64,000 bases of DNA from Ochrobactrum sp. RH2CCR150 (lineage in GTDB: Bacteria; Pseudomonadota; Alphaproteobacteria; Rhizobiales; Rhizobiaceae). The first letter of the stretch is position 1, and each line of letters begins with the position of its first letter. The translations under genes were made by a program, and so were the position numbers. The notes below the pieces were generated by a model that saw nothing but the letters and a program-made list of their open reading frames with translations, was not told the DNA's origin and made no database searches. The stretch lies in NCBI GenBank assembly GCA_014138095.1, contig JACGXE010000018.1, positions 1 to 64,000 on the forward strand, in the 5' to 3' direction. Below, piece by piece: positions 29,509 through 38,636 of this stretch.

Positions 29509-30254
29509 TGCACCATTCCCCCTTTTTCGACGGCTTTACCGAGATAGGCCTCAACGACGCGCGGATTGTGTTCCAGCTCGCCCGGTGCGCAATCGACGAT
29601 AATCTCACCCCGATCCAGCACGATGCAACGGGTACATAATTCGCGGATGAAGATCATGTCGTGCTCGACCACCAGGCAAGCCCCACCACGTGCTACGTAA
29701 TGTCGGAGCACGGCGATGAGTTCTGACCGGAGCGACACATGCACACCGGCCGTCGGCTCATCAAGGCAAAGGAGCTTTGGATTGGAGCGCAGTGCCGCCG
29801 CTACCGAAAGTAGTTTCTTCTGGCCGCCCGAGAGGGCGCTGGCTGCATTGTCCGCAACATGCGAGAGCTTGAATTCCTCCAGCAGCGCGTCAATCTCCTG
29901 GCCGTAGGAGACGGTTGCGAAGCGACCGCCCTCATCGCGCCTGCCGGCTTTCAGCACCTCACGCACTGTCATCCGATGCGGCATAGAGGGGAGCTGGAAT
30001 GTCCGCACCAGACCAAGATCCGTGATCGTCTGTATTCGCGCGTCGGAGATGTTCTGTCCGGCGAAGGTGACTTTTCCCGCAGTTCGAGGGAGAAAGCCGG
30101 AAATTGCATTGAGCGCCGTGCTCTTACCAGAGCCGTTTGGTCCCAGTAGACCGACGATCTCGCCCTGTCGGACTGAGAAGGAGACGTTCTCGAGCACTTT
30201 GAACAGGCCAAAGGATACGGCAAGACCATCGACGTTAAGAAGATCAGCATCCAT
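29505..30254 (-). CDS. livG: LIV-type ABC transporter ATPase (LivG), second operon
   Basis: ATPase of 249 residues. Walker A is GPNGSGKST, the signature is ALSGGQKKLL, Walker B is LLCLDEPTAGV, and the C-terminal HNPRVVEAYLG is the LivG tail. It overlaps livM by 11 bases and livF by four. Confidence 0.85.
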   Translation of the reverse strand: MDADLLNVDGLAVSFGLFKVLENVSFSVRQGEIVGLLGPNGSGKSTALNAISGFLPRTAGKVTFAGQNISDARIQTITDLGLVRTFQLPSMPHRMTVREVLKAGRRDEGGRFATVSYGQEIDALLEEFKLSHVADNAASALSGGQKKLLSVAAALRSNPKLLCLDEPTAGVHVSLRSELIAVLRHYVARGGACLVVEHDMIFIRELCTRCIVLDRGEIIVDCAPGELEHNPRVVEAYLGKAVEKGGMVQ

Positions 30255-31134
30255 GAGTACCTCCTATACGCTCGGGGAAGATTCCTTGCGGACGAAGGAG
30301 AAGGAAGGCCAGGATTACCCCTCCGGTCAACAGGAGGCGAGCCGCCGCGACGAAGTCCGAAGGCAACTCAAAATAGTCTTTCACGAAAGGCACATAGGCC
30401 ATCATGAATTGCATAGCGAAGGCTCCAGCGATGACACCTTTATTGTTCGCAATGCCGCCGACGATGATCATGGACCAGATCAGGAACGTCTCTGGAGCGA
30501 CCAGTAATTCCGGTCCAACGAAGCTGAGGTAATGTGCGTATAGCACACCCGCGAGCGCTGCGATCATCGAGGTAATCACCATGATGATCGAGCGCATGCC
30601 GTCGATATCATAGCCAAGCGCCCGCGCGAACTGGGGCTCCTCGCGCATAAGCTTCACGCCTAGTCCGAAATTCGATTTCATCAGTCGGTCACTAAGCCAC
30701 CAAACAAACAGCAGAAGTCCAAAGAACAATGCCAACCGGGCAAATCCGTCCCATGGGCGTACCTCGGCAAACAGGGTTGGTAGTCCGGCGATCCCCTGCG
30801 CGCCTCCGGTGACCCCTTCAAGATTGGTTGCGAAAATTCTGACAATCTCCGCGATAGAAAGCGTCGCGATCCCCCAGTAGTCCGAAGACAGCTTGCGCCC
30901 GATCCGCGCAAATATCAAACCCAACAGCGCAGCCATGCACAAGGCGAACGGGAGACTGGCAGCTACGGGAAAGCCGAAGCGATGCACAAGGCCAGCGCCG
31001 TAAACGCCGCAACCGAACATGGCGACCAAACCGAAATTCATCAGCCCGGCATAGCCCGCCTGAAGATTGAGGCTGAGTGCAAGGATTGCATAGATGCAGG
31101 AAATCGAGGCGACATGGACGAGAAAATCAGACAC
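30244..31134 (-). CDS. livM: LIV-type ABC transporter permease (LivM), second operon
   Basis: Polytopic inner-membrane permease of 296 residues. AGYAGLMNFGLVAMFGCGVY near the N-terminus is LivM-like, and LMREEPQFARALGYD is the loop that contacts the ATPase. It overlaps livH by eight bases. Confidence 0.85.
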   Translation of the reverse strand: MSDFLVHVASISCIYAILALSLNLQAGYAGLMNFGLVAMFGCGVYGAGLVHRFGFPVAASLPFALCMAALLGLIFARIGRKLSSDYWGIATLSIAEIVRIFATNLEGVTGGAQGIAGLPTLFAEVRPWDGFARLALFFGLLLFVWWLSDRLMKSNFGLGVKLMREEPQFARALGYDIDGMRSIIMVITSMIAALAGVLYAHYLSFVGPELLVAPETFLIWSMIIVGGIANNKGVIAGAFAMQFMMAYVPFVKDYFELPSDFVAAARLLLTGGVILAFLLLRPQGIFPERIGGTHGC

Positions 31135-32020
31135 GAGTCACCTCGCTGACAAAGATGCCCCTCGGGCGGAACAGCAGAACTGCGATGAGCAGGGCGAAGG
31201 ACGCCGCCGGCGCATAGCTTGCCGGGAGGAAGAAGAACTCCTCACCGACAATTGGGCCAAGATTGACGTTGGTGATGAGCGTTTCGGCTGCTGCGATAAC
31301 GACAGCGCCAACAACAGCACCGAATGCATTGCCCAAACCACCGAGAATGGCGGCTGCGAAGACAGATAGAAGCATGTTGGTTCCCATATCGATGCTGACA
31401 GAACCACGCAGGGCGAGCATCGAACCACCAAGGCCCGCCAACACTCCGGACAGGATGATAACGAAGCCAGTCACCCGACGGTTATTGATCCCCGTGGCGG
31501 CTGCGAGCACTGGATTGGTCGATACGGCGCGCATTTCCCTTCCCAGTGGCGTGCGGAAGAGAAGCAGAGCAAAGCCGACGAGGATCACCGCCGTCAAACC
31601 GAGGGTGATGAATTGCATTTCGGTGATACGCACGCCGAGGAAGCGGGTGGCAGGGGTAACGGGAACGGAAAACCGCCGGGCCGCCGGACCAAAGCCCAAC
31701 AGAAAGATCGCGGAAAGCACCATGCTTAAGGCCAAAGACCCAATCAGGGCGATAGCCGGGTCGCGGCGCAAAAGGCGCTCAAAAAGCAGCTGGTTGAAGA
31801 TCTGTGCGAGGAACCCCACCAGCAGCGCAGAAACCATGATGGAGAGGATGAGAGGAACACCTATCTTTTGGAGCATCATACCCACAAATGCACCAACAAC
31901 TGCATATTGCACCAAGGCAACATTCGGAAACCGGATCAAGGAATAAACCGCGCTGAGCGCCACAGCGATCAAGGCTAGATCCACTGCCCTGAACAGCACA
32001 TCGAAAAGAAACTGTATCAT
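31127..32020 (-). CDS. livH: LIV-type ABC transporter permease (LivH), second operon
   Basis: Polytopic inner-membrane permease of 297 residues. I start it at the ATG at 32020 (MIQFLFDVLF), where the hydrophobic helices begin; the frame stays open further upstream through the binding-protein gene end. The ATPase-contact loop GREMRAVSTNPVLAAATGIN is visible. It starts 55 bases after the binding-protein stop. Confidence 0.85.
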   Translation of the reverse strand: MIQFLFDVLFRAVDLALIAVALSAVYSLIRFPNVALVQYAVVGAFVGMMLQKIGVPLILSIMVSALLVGFLAQIFNQLLFERLLRRDPAIALIGSLALSMVLSAIFLLGFGPAARRFSVPVTPATRFLGVRITEMQFITLGLTAVILVGFALLLFRTPLGREMRAVSTNPVLAAATGINNRRVTGFVIILSGVLAGLGGSMLALRGSVSIDMGTNMLLSVFAAAILGGLGNAFGAVVGAVVIAAAETLITNVNLGPIVGEEFFFLPASYAPAASFALLIAVLLFRPRGIFVSEVTRV

Positions 32021-32075
32021 GCGAACCTTCCGCCACTGTCGGCCCGGGCGGATCGCCGTCCAGGCCGAACCACTG

Positions 32076-33179
32076 TTACTCGACGCGGGTCGGTTTGCCG
32101 TCCTTGACCACCAGCTTCTGATAGGGTTGCCAGACGCGTTGTCCATCATCGTCCAGCTTGATCTCGCCGGTGACCCCCGAAATACCTTCAGCCCCGACCT
32201 TCCTGATACCATCGATAACGGCGGCGCGGTCTGTGCTGCCCGCCTTGTTCAATGCCGCTGCTGCAAACAGAATCGTGTCATGAGCATAGCCGCTCCAGGC
32301 CGATGCAAAGGCCTGACCGTAGGCAGCTTCATAGGACTTGAGATAGCTGTCGTTACCAGCTGCAGTGTAGTCAACGTCCATACCGAAGAGCCCTTCCTTG
32401 AACTCGGCAGGCGTGTCCGCGTCATGCATAGTCATCTGGATCGAATACCACGGCTTTTCATCCCGAAGACCCAGTTCATAGGCCTCTTGAACGATTAAAC
32501 CACCATCCGCGCCATAAGCTGTGAACACATATGCGTCGGGTTTCGAGGTTTCAGCTTGCTGTAGCTCGCGTTTGTACGACGTCTGACCCGACGTATAAAT
32601 GATTGTCGTCGATATCTCGCCGCCCATTTCCTTGAACTGACGCTCGAAGTTCGAGGCGATGCCTTGTCCGAACGCATTGTTCATCGCCATCAGGGCAACC
32701 TTCTTCCAGCCATGGGCAAGCACGTCCTCGGCAGCGAACTTGGTGGAGACGTTGTCGAGGCCGACCATCGAAAAGGAGGTTGCGCCGATGTTGCGCACCA
32801 GACCGGAAGTCGAGACAGCATTAATGTGGGGGAAGCCCTCCCCAACCAGATACTGGCCGAGCGGAATTGTGATCCCTGAAGAATATTCACCAATTACCAG
32901 CGCAACCTTGTCGACGGAAACGAGCTTGCGTGCAGCATCAATCGCACGTTGCGGGTTGTTGCCTGAATCTTCATAGATGATCCGCAGCGGCTCGCCGAGA
33001 ACACCGCCTTTGGCATTTATCTCCTTGAGCGCAAGCTCCATGCCGCGTCGCAAATCCTCGCCGCCGCTGGCATTGACACCCGAAAGCGGCAGCACAGTGC
33101 CGATCACAACATCTGCCTGCGCGGGCATCGCCGCCCCCAAAAATGCAGCAGCTGAAAAGAAGCGTATCACCGATTTCAT
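32076..33179 (-). CDS. LIV-type periplasmic substrate-binding protein, second operon
   Basis: Receptor of 367 residues with a signal peptide (MKSVIRFFSAAAFLGAA) cut near PAQA, then DVVIGTVLPLSG as the start of the mature LivJ-like fold. The ATG at 33179 has AAAAGGGG six bases upstream, which decides the start against upstream in-frame ATGs. It leads the second LIV operon. Its ligand could be the lactam or amino acid handled by the adjacent pxpABC and oxidase genes (inference). Confidence 0.87.
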   Translation of the reverse strand: MKSVIRFFSAAAFLGAAMPAQADVVIGTVLPLSGVNASGGEDLRRGMELALKEINAKGGVLGEPLRIIYEDSGNNPQRAIDAARKLVSVDKVALVIGEYSSGITIPLGQYLVGEGFPHINAVSTSGLVRNIGATSFSMVGLDNVSTKFAAEDVLAHGWKKVALMAMNNAFGQGIASNFERQFKEMGGEISTTIIYTSGQTSYKRELQQAETSKPDAYVFTAYGADGGLIVQEAYELGLRDEKPWYSIQMTMHDADTPAEFKEGLFGMDVDYTAAGNDSYLKSYEAAYGQAFASAWSGYAHDTILFAAAALNKAGSTDRAAVIDGIRKVGAEGISGVTGEIKLDDDGQRVWQPYQKLVVKDGKPTRVE

Positions 33180-33660
33180 ATTTGTCCCCTTTTGCTTGTT
33201 GTTCATCGGCCCACTTTGGTGTGGTGCCGCGTAACCCGCTGCGCACGCAGCTCCACTCCCGATGACGAGCGTCATCAGTCGTGCTGTCGTTCTCAACGAA
33301 GAGCGATAAAACTGTATGGATGATACGCAGGTACTGGCCTGACGCTCGTCCCCTCTGTTATTGAAGCCGTTCCAGCTACTTTTTCTTGAATGTAATGTCG
33401 CCGGGATACAGCGTTCGCAAAACTATAATCCTGCGATAAGCGCTATACCCACATTGTATCCCTCAAGGCGTATTTCGACATAGGTCGACAGCGTTCCCTC
33501 GCTCACGACCAATGAGCGCCCGTACTGGAGTCAATTTCAAAGATTGGCGCAGAGCCAGTCCTACCAAGTGTCGCGTGCAATCTCTCAGCCCAGCTCAAAC
33601 TATCTGAGCCGGGCCATGTCTAAGAGAGCCGTAGCAACACCAACTTGATATCGCGAAGGG
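33180..33660. other. Intergenic region between the pxp operon and the second LIV operon
   Basis: About 480 bases with no convincing gene on either strand. It should hold the promoter of the binding-protein gene and the end of the pxp operon. I see no clear hairpin or repeat in it. Confidence 0.5.
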
Positions 33661-34668
33661 TCAATCGGCCTTTACAACGCCGTCGATCAGGTTCTCGGAC
33701 ATCAGGCGCTGTGCAAGAGTGCCGCGCGCCTTTGAGATTGCCCGTTGATAGATCTCATTTCCTCTTGCGGCCATGCGCGCAATGTTCACAGCTTCAGCAG
33801 GCGTCACCGCTCGGAAGTGTATAGGCTCGCGGGGCCGAAGCTGGACAAATGCATCGAGGTCGCATTCGAGAACCGTCGCAATCTTGGGGTAACCGCCGGT
33901 GGTCTGATGGTCCGACAGAAGCACGGTTGCCACACCATCTCCGGCGACCTGCACCGAGCCGCGCATGATCGGCTCCGACGGCATGTCGAGCGTAGATTGC
34001 GGCGGTATGGCCGGACCCGCGAGACGCACGCCCATGCGATCCCAGGCATCCGTCATCCGCCAGCCGTCGGATAAAAAACTTGCAATCGCTTCTGGACTGA
34101 AGAAACGCTGTTGCGGTCCCATTGTCACCCGCACCTCCTTTGGAGGGCGGGCAGAAATTGGACATGGTATCGGACCCTCGTGCTCCTCGCGCCAGCCGGC
34201 GTCCAGAACATGCAATCGCTGACCAGATGTCAGACGTCCACTACCGAATCCCGACATCGCATGGGTCGCAGCGCTGCCCAGCCATTGCGACACCTCAAGC
34301 CTGCCAGCAAGCGCGAGATAGCTCCAGCTCCCCCATGGACCGGGACGGATGGTCAGCTTTTCACCCGCTTTCAAGGTCGCGATGCTCCAGGATCCGCGTT
34401 TTTGTCCAGAATGTTCAACGACGAACCCGCCACCAGCCACGGCAAAGCTAACGATGCCGGTGAGGCACTCCAGGGTCAGCCCGCCCATGGAAATCTCAAT
34501 GCCCGGCGCGTCTGGCGCATTTCCGAGAGCCACGTTCGCAGCAACAAAAGAATTGCGGTCCAGAGGTCCCGATCGGGGAACGCCATAGCGCATCATGCCG
34601 GGACGGCCGCCATCTTGCACCGAAACATGTGGGCCAGCAAAGCTAACGGACAGGACTGCCTCACTCAT
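33661..34668 (-). CDS. pxpC: 5-oxoprolinase subunit PxpC (biotin-dependent carboxyltransferase/KipA family)
   Basis: A 335-residue KipA/AHS2-family protein. It opens with VSFAGPHVSVQDGGRPGMMR-type sequence and includes YGVPRSGPLDRNSF and LSDHQTTGGYPKIA, both typical of PxpC. With PxpA and PxpB it forms the ATP-dependent prokaryotic 5-oxoprolinase that opens pyroglutamate to glutamate. Its start overlaps the PxpB stop by four bases. Given its neighbours, the substrate may be a substituted pyroglutamate or another lactam (inference). Confidence 0.9.
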   Translation of the reverse strand: MSEAVLSVSFAGPHVSVQDGGRPGMMRYGVPRSGPLDRNSFVAANVALGNAPDAPGIEISMGGLTLECLTGIVSFAVAGGGFVVEHSGQKRGSWSIATLKAGEKLTIRPGPWGSWSYLALAGRLEVSQWLGSAATHAMSGFGSGRLTSGQRLHVLDAGWREEHEGPIPCPISARPPKEVRVTMGPQQRFFSPEAIASFLSDGWRMTDAWDRMGVRLAGPAIPPQSTLDMPSEPIMRGSVQVAGDGVATVLLSDHQTTGGYPKIATVLECDLDAFVQLRPREPIHFRAVTPAEAVNIARMAARGNEIYQRAISKARGTLAQRLMSENLIDGVVKAD

Positions 34669-35423
34669 GCGCCTGTCCCCGCATCATACTCCGCCCGGCT
34701 TATGCGGCGAAATCGAACTTGGTCTCCAACATCGAAAAGGAACGGCCTGTCGTCGTTGCCGGTCAGAATGCGGGTGGAAGAGCGGCCGATGATCCACCAG
34801 CCGGTCGGCATAGTGATCGTCGAGACCAGGCATTGCGGACCCGCGATCAGCACGCTGCCCGCTGCAACCCCGCGCACAGCCGCTGGCTTGCGCGGCAGAT
34901 GGATCGTCTCTGGAACACCGGCAAGATAGGCATAACCTGGTGCAAAGCCATACATGAAGACATCGTATCGCCCTGCCAGATGCGCAGCGATCACCGCGTC
35001 TCGCCCAAGACCACTCATATCCGCGACAACATCGAGATCAGGTGACAAATCATCGTCGTAACAGACGAGAACTTCGCGGAACGCGGGTTTTGCAGCACCG
35101 ACGTTGGCGCGCCCAAGCAAATGTCGCGTCGCGCGTTCCGCCACCGCATGATCGATCAATAGCGGATCGAAGCGAATGAGAATTCCGGCGTAAGCCGGAA
35201 CGGCTTCGAGAAACCCGTCAAACGGTTCCGCCGCCAGCGCGTTGTCGAGCCGCAGAACCGCGTCATGAATATCGTGGTCGATCCGGTCGCCAAACTCGAC
35301 AAGCAGGCTGTGTTCGGCGATGTGACTGTAGAAGGGATAGGAGCGCTCGAAACCGGAAACGTCGTGCACGTCAAGCAGCTCCCCGGTGAAGCGCAACCGC
35401 ATTGGCAACAATGGACCGGGCAA
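34665..35423 (-). CDS. pxpB: 5-oxoprolinase subunit PxpB (KipI/AHS1 family)
   Basis: A 252-residue KipI-family protein. Family hallmarks seen are LLVEFGDRID, VCYDDDLSPDLDVVA, GFAPGYAYLAGVPE and GSVLIAGPQCLV. It pairs with PxpC in the phosphorylation and ring-opening half of 5-oxoprolinase. A 24-base gap separates it from pxpA. Confidence 0.9.
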   Translation of the reverse strand: MPGPLLPMRLRFTGELLDVHDVSGFERSYPFYSHIAEHSLLVEFGDRIDHDIHDAVLRLDNALAAEPFDGFLEAVPAYAGILIRFDPLLIDHAVAERATRHLLGRANVGAAKPAFREVLVCYDDDLSPDLDVVADMSGLGRDAVIAAHLAGRYDVFMYGFAPGYAYLAGVPETIHLPRKPAAVRGVAAGSVLIAGPQCLVSTITMPTGWWIIGRSSTRILTGNDDRPFLFDVGDQVRFRRISRAEYDAGTGA

Positions 35424-35447
35424 ACAAATATCCTTTGGCCATTGTCT

Positions 35448-36218
35448 TTATTCCATCTCACCATTCAGGAAAGCCGCGACCGAAACGCCAGCTTTTTCAA
35501 GTCTTGCTCGGATTGTCTGTGCCATGGCAAGCGCGCCTGCCGTATCGCCGTGAACACAGATCGACTGCGCCGCGAGTGCGATTGGTTCGCCCTCAATCGT
35601 CGGCATCCGACCAGTGTCTAGAAAACGGACAAGCCGTTCAGCAGCCGCGTCAGCATCGTACAAGACGGCGCCACCGCGAGAGCGGGGAACCAGACGTCCG
35701 TTCGGCATATAGGCCCTGTCGGCGAAGATCTCAGAAAACACCTCCAGCCCGGCCATCCTCGCAGCCAGCTCCAGTTCGGTTCCCGATATGGCAAGGATTG
35801 CCAGCTTTCCCGGCAAAGCCGCGACTGCCGTGACGATGGCCTCGGCAACCGCCCGATCATCCGCAGCAAGATTACCCAGAGCACCGTGAGGTTTCACATA
35901 GCGCACCTCCGCCGCGGCGAGCGCTGCAACCCCTTGAAGGCTGCCGACCTGCGCCGCGACCATGCGCCCGATCTCGCCCCGCTCCATCGGGATTACCCGT
36001 CGACCAAACCCTTCGCGATCTGCATAACCGGGGTGCGCACCGATGACCACGCCACGAGCTGTCGCCTGCCGCAGCGCGGTAAACATGGTTTCTGGATCGC
36101 TGGCGTGACCGCCACAGGCGATATTGGCCGAGGTGACCACATCAAGCATTGCCGTGTCGTCGCCCATGGTCCATGGGCCGAAACCCTCACCAAGATCGGA
36201 ATTCAGGTCTATCTTCAT
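35448..36218 (-). CDS. pxpA: 5-oxoprolinase subunit PxpA (LamB/YcsF family)
   Basis: A 256-residue LamB/YcsF protein, the lactam-binding subunit of 5-oxoprolinase. The N-terminus MKIDLNSDLGEGFG, the SANIACGGHASD segment, GAHPGYADREGFGRR and VKPHGALGNL are diagnostic. The pxpABC set here sits in an operon with amino-acid-oxidising and 2-oxoacid-decarboxylating enzymes and not in its usual housekeeping context. Confidence 0.92.
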   Translation of the reverse strand: MKIDLNSDLGEGFGPWTMGDDTAMLDVVTSANIACGGHASDPETMFTALRQATARGVVIGAHPGYADREGFGRRVIPMERGEIGRMVAAQVGSLQGVAALAAAEVRYVKPHGALGNLAADDRAVAEAIVTAVAALPGKLAILAISGTELELAARMAGLEVFSEIFADRAYMPNGRLVPRSRGGAVLYDADAAAERLVRFLDTGRMPTIEGEPIALAAQSICVHGDTAGALAMAQTIRARLEKAGVSVAAFLNGEME

Positions 36219-36219
36219 T

Positions 36220-36663
36220 TCATGTACCGGGCCTGTTGGTCGAGCGCGTCAGTAGTACGACGCCGCCAACGTCCGCCGTATCAAAATAGGTGAAGCCCGT
36301 GCGGTTCTCGCGGCGTCCCGACATTTTGACCGGAATTCCGGCCTCCGATTCCGCCGCGTCCGCATCCGGCACCTCGAAACCGAGATGGAAGACGCCTTCG
36401 CCTTTCTCTTCTAGGAAGGTGCGCTGCGGGCACGGATCCTCGCTTGGTTGGCAAAGCTGTAACTGGATGTTGGGGAGATTACAGATACGATACTGCATCT
36501 TACCGAAGGCAACGGGATTGGGCACGTGGAGGTCGGTATATTCCATCAATGGCGGATAGGCGATCCATGGCCCGACACCAATCGACTCGTAATAGGCCTG
36601 TGTCTTGTCTATGTCGTGGACGACGAGACAGATATGATGCAGCTTCTCGAATACAGGGTTCAT
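36220..36663 (-). CDS. VOC-family (glyoxalase/epimerase-like) protein
   Basis: A 147-residue vicinal-oxygen-chelate protein, similar in size and start to methylmalonyl-CoA epimerases (KLHHICLVVHDIDKTQAYY). Metal-ligand candidates are the His of LHHICLV and the His of FHLGFEV; the usual Glu on the last strand is not obvious (VGGVVLLTR). I use the ATG at 36663; the frame extends two codons to a TTG. Itaconate loci in Pseudomonas also carry a VOC gene, but the role there is unknown to me. Confidence 0.75.
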   Translation of the reverse strand: MNPVFEKLHHICLVVHDIDKTQAYYESIGVGPWIAYPPLMEYTDLHVPNPVAFGKMQYRICNLPNIQLQLCQPSEDPCPQRTFLEEKGEGVFHLGFEVPDADAAESEAGIPVKMSGRRENRTGFTYFDTADVGGVVLLTRSTNRPGT

Positions 36664-36665
36664 GA

Positions 36666-37442
36666 TCAATTCTCCGCCAGAGGCATGATGTAGTTGAGCA
36701 CACGCCGGCCACCGTCGGGATAGACGGTCTCACCGGTGATGAACGATGCATCGTCGCTGGCAAGGAACGCGACGACTGAGGCGATTTCCTTCGGTTCGCC
36801 ATATCGGCCCATTGGGGTGCGCATCATGATCGCCTTGTGACCAGCGCTGTTGACGAAATCGCCCGCGACCATCTCGCTCATAATCGTACCCGGCCCGACA
36901 CCCGCCACGCGGATGTTATGCGGCGCGAAAGCGACAGCCGCAGTGCTCGTGATCTGGTTCATGCCGCCCTTGGAGATTGCGTAGGGTGCAACATTGGGGT
37001 TAGCGAGGCCCGAATTAATCGATGACATGATGATGATGACACCTCCACCGCCTTGCGCGATCATCTGGCGACCAGCGGCCTGGGTGCCGAAAAACGCGCC
37101 CTTCAAGTTGACGTCGAGCACCTGGTCATACGTTTCCTCGGTCACATCAAGGAACGGTACGATAGGACAAATGCCGGCATTGTTCACCATGACGTCAAGC
37201 CGACCAAACCGCTCGACCGCCTTGGCGATCAGCGCATCAACCTGATCCTTGCGGCTTACATCTGCGATCACAGACAGCAGCGTTTCAGGTGTTCCGATTG
37301 CTTGCGCCGTTACCTTGAGGCGTTCTTCGTTAACATCCGAGATAACCACATTGGCGCCTTCCGAGAGGAAGCGTTCAGCCGTGGCCCGACCAATTCCCTG
37401 CGCAGCACCCGTGATAACAACGACTTTTCCCCCAAACCTCAT
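36666..37442 (-). CDS. Short-chain dehydrogenase/reductase
   Basis: Classical SDR of 258 residues: TGAAQGIG nucleotide site, NNAGICP, catalytic YAISK, and TGETVYPDGG near the C-terminus. NAD(P)-dependent alcohol or ketone conversion is expected. It lies between the FAD oxidoreductase and VOC genes in the minus-strand operon; its substrate could be a hydroxy-acid entering the same pathway. Confidence 0.8.
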   Translation of the reverse strand: MRFGGKVVVITGAAQGIGRATAERFLSEGANVVISDVNEERLKVTAQAIGTPETLLSVIADVSRKDQVDALIAKAVERFGRLDVMVNNAGICPIVPFLDVTEETYDQVLDVNLKGAFFGTQAAGRQMIAQGGGGVIIIMSSINSGLANPNVAPYAISKGGMNQITSTAAVAFAPHNIRVAGVGPGTIMSEMVAGDFVNSAGHKAIMMRTPMGRYGEPKEIASVVAFLASDDASFITGETVYPDGGRRVLNYIMPLAEN

Positions 37443-37453
37443 GGCAATCTCCT

Positions 37454-38635
37454 TCAGTAGATGATGCTTTCGGGCATCGGCTGGCCCGCGCGAATCCTAT
37501 GATATCCCAATGGCGACAAATCGAGGCTGGTATAGGCACCATTTACGATAAGCTCCGCCACACCCCGCCCGGCTGCGGGCGCATGCATGACGCCGTGGCC
37601 CGAAAAACCGGTCGAAAAGACAAGATTGGATATCTCGTCATGCAGGCCGACGACGCCGTTGTGATCGAGCGCATTGATCTCGTAATGGCCCGCCCAGGAC
37701 CGATCCAGTCGCAACTGCTCCATGGCAGGAATGCGCGCTGCGAGCGCTGGCCAGAAGATCTCTTCCATCAGTTCGTGATGCGGCTCGAAATCGCCTGTTG
37801 CATCATGGTCGCGGTCTAAGGGCGGCTGGATGCCGCCAATGAAACCCTCCCCTTCCGGACGGATCCAGATGCCCGAGGAGTCGAACAGCATCGGAAAGTT
37901 CGCAGCCTTCAGAGGTACGCGGAAGGAAAACACGGTGCGCTTTCGTGGTGTAACAGGCAACGGCTGGCCGAGCGCCGTCATCAAAGCTCCCGAAGCCGCT
38001 CCTGCCGCCATAACGCACCAGTCGCAGGGAAGAACCATGCCATCGCTCAACCGAACGCCGCTTATGCGCGTGCCCTCAATGTCGAAGCCGTCGGCGCGAG
38101 CGGAGACATATCGTACGCCCAAATCCTTTGCCGCACCGCGCACCAAGGAAAGAAGCGACCAGGCATCGAACCATCCTTCACCGCTCACCCCGAAAGTTCC
38201 GACGCCAATGTCTTCTACCGACAAATAGGGAAAGCGAGCAACAACCTCTTCTGGCGTCAGGGCGATGACATCGGCCCCTTCCGCGCGCTGCATTTCTGCG
38301 GCTATGCGGCGGGCCTCTATCGTTTCCGGCCCGCCAAGGATCAGGTAGCCGTTTTCTACATAACCGATGTCCGCGGAAGCACCGAAGGTCTCCTTGATGC
38401 GGCGGAAGAAATCCACGCCGAACAGGCTCATGTAGATGTTGACCGGTGTACCAAACTGCGTGCGGATTGACGCTGCCGACAGTGCTGTAGAACAGAACTG
38501 ATAGGTCGGGTCCTTCTCGACCACCGTAATTTCGCCTGCAAATCCTTCGCGACGAAGGAACCACGCTGCGAAGCTCCCCATGATTGCGCCACCGACGATA
38601 ACAATCCTTGCCTTTTTAGTATCAGTCATAGCCAT
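37454..38635 (-). CDS. FAD-dependent D-amino-acid/sarcosine oxidase-family protein
   Basis: DAO-superfamily flavoprotein of 393 residues. The FAD dinucleotide fold is IVIVGGAIMGSFAAWFL near the N-terminus, with a second FAD contact at FSTGFSGHGVMHAPAAG near the C-terminus (about residues 340-360). The family oxidises C-N bonds of amino acids or N-methyl amino acids, giving a 2-oxo acid or demethylated amine. One base after the aldehyde dehydrogenase start and 11 bases before the SDR, it fits the step from amino acid to 2-oxo acid before the TPP decarboxylase. No TAT or Sec signal is visible. Confidence 0.78.
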   Translation of the reverse strand: MAMTDTKKARIVIVGGAIMGSFAAWFLRREGFAGEITVVEKDPTYQFCSTALSAASIRTQFGTPVNIYMSLFGVDFFRRIKETFGASADIGYVENGYLILGGPETIEARRIAAEMQRAEGADVIALTPEEVVARFPYLSVEDIGVGTFGVSGEGWFDAWSLLSLVRGAAKDLGVRYVSARADGFDIEGTRISGVRLSDGMVLPCDWCVMAAGAASGALMTALGQPLPVTPRKRTVFSFRVPLKAANFPMLFDSSGIWIRPEGEGFIGGIQPPLDRDHDATGDFEPHHELMEEIFWPALAARIPAMEQLRLDRSWAGHYEINALDHNGVVGLHDEISNLVFSTGFSGHGVMHAPAAGRGVAELIVNGAYTSLDLSPLGYHRIRAGQPMPESIIY

Positions 38636-38636
38636 C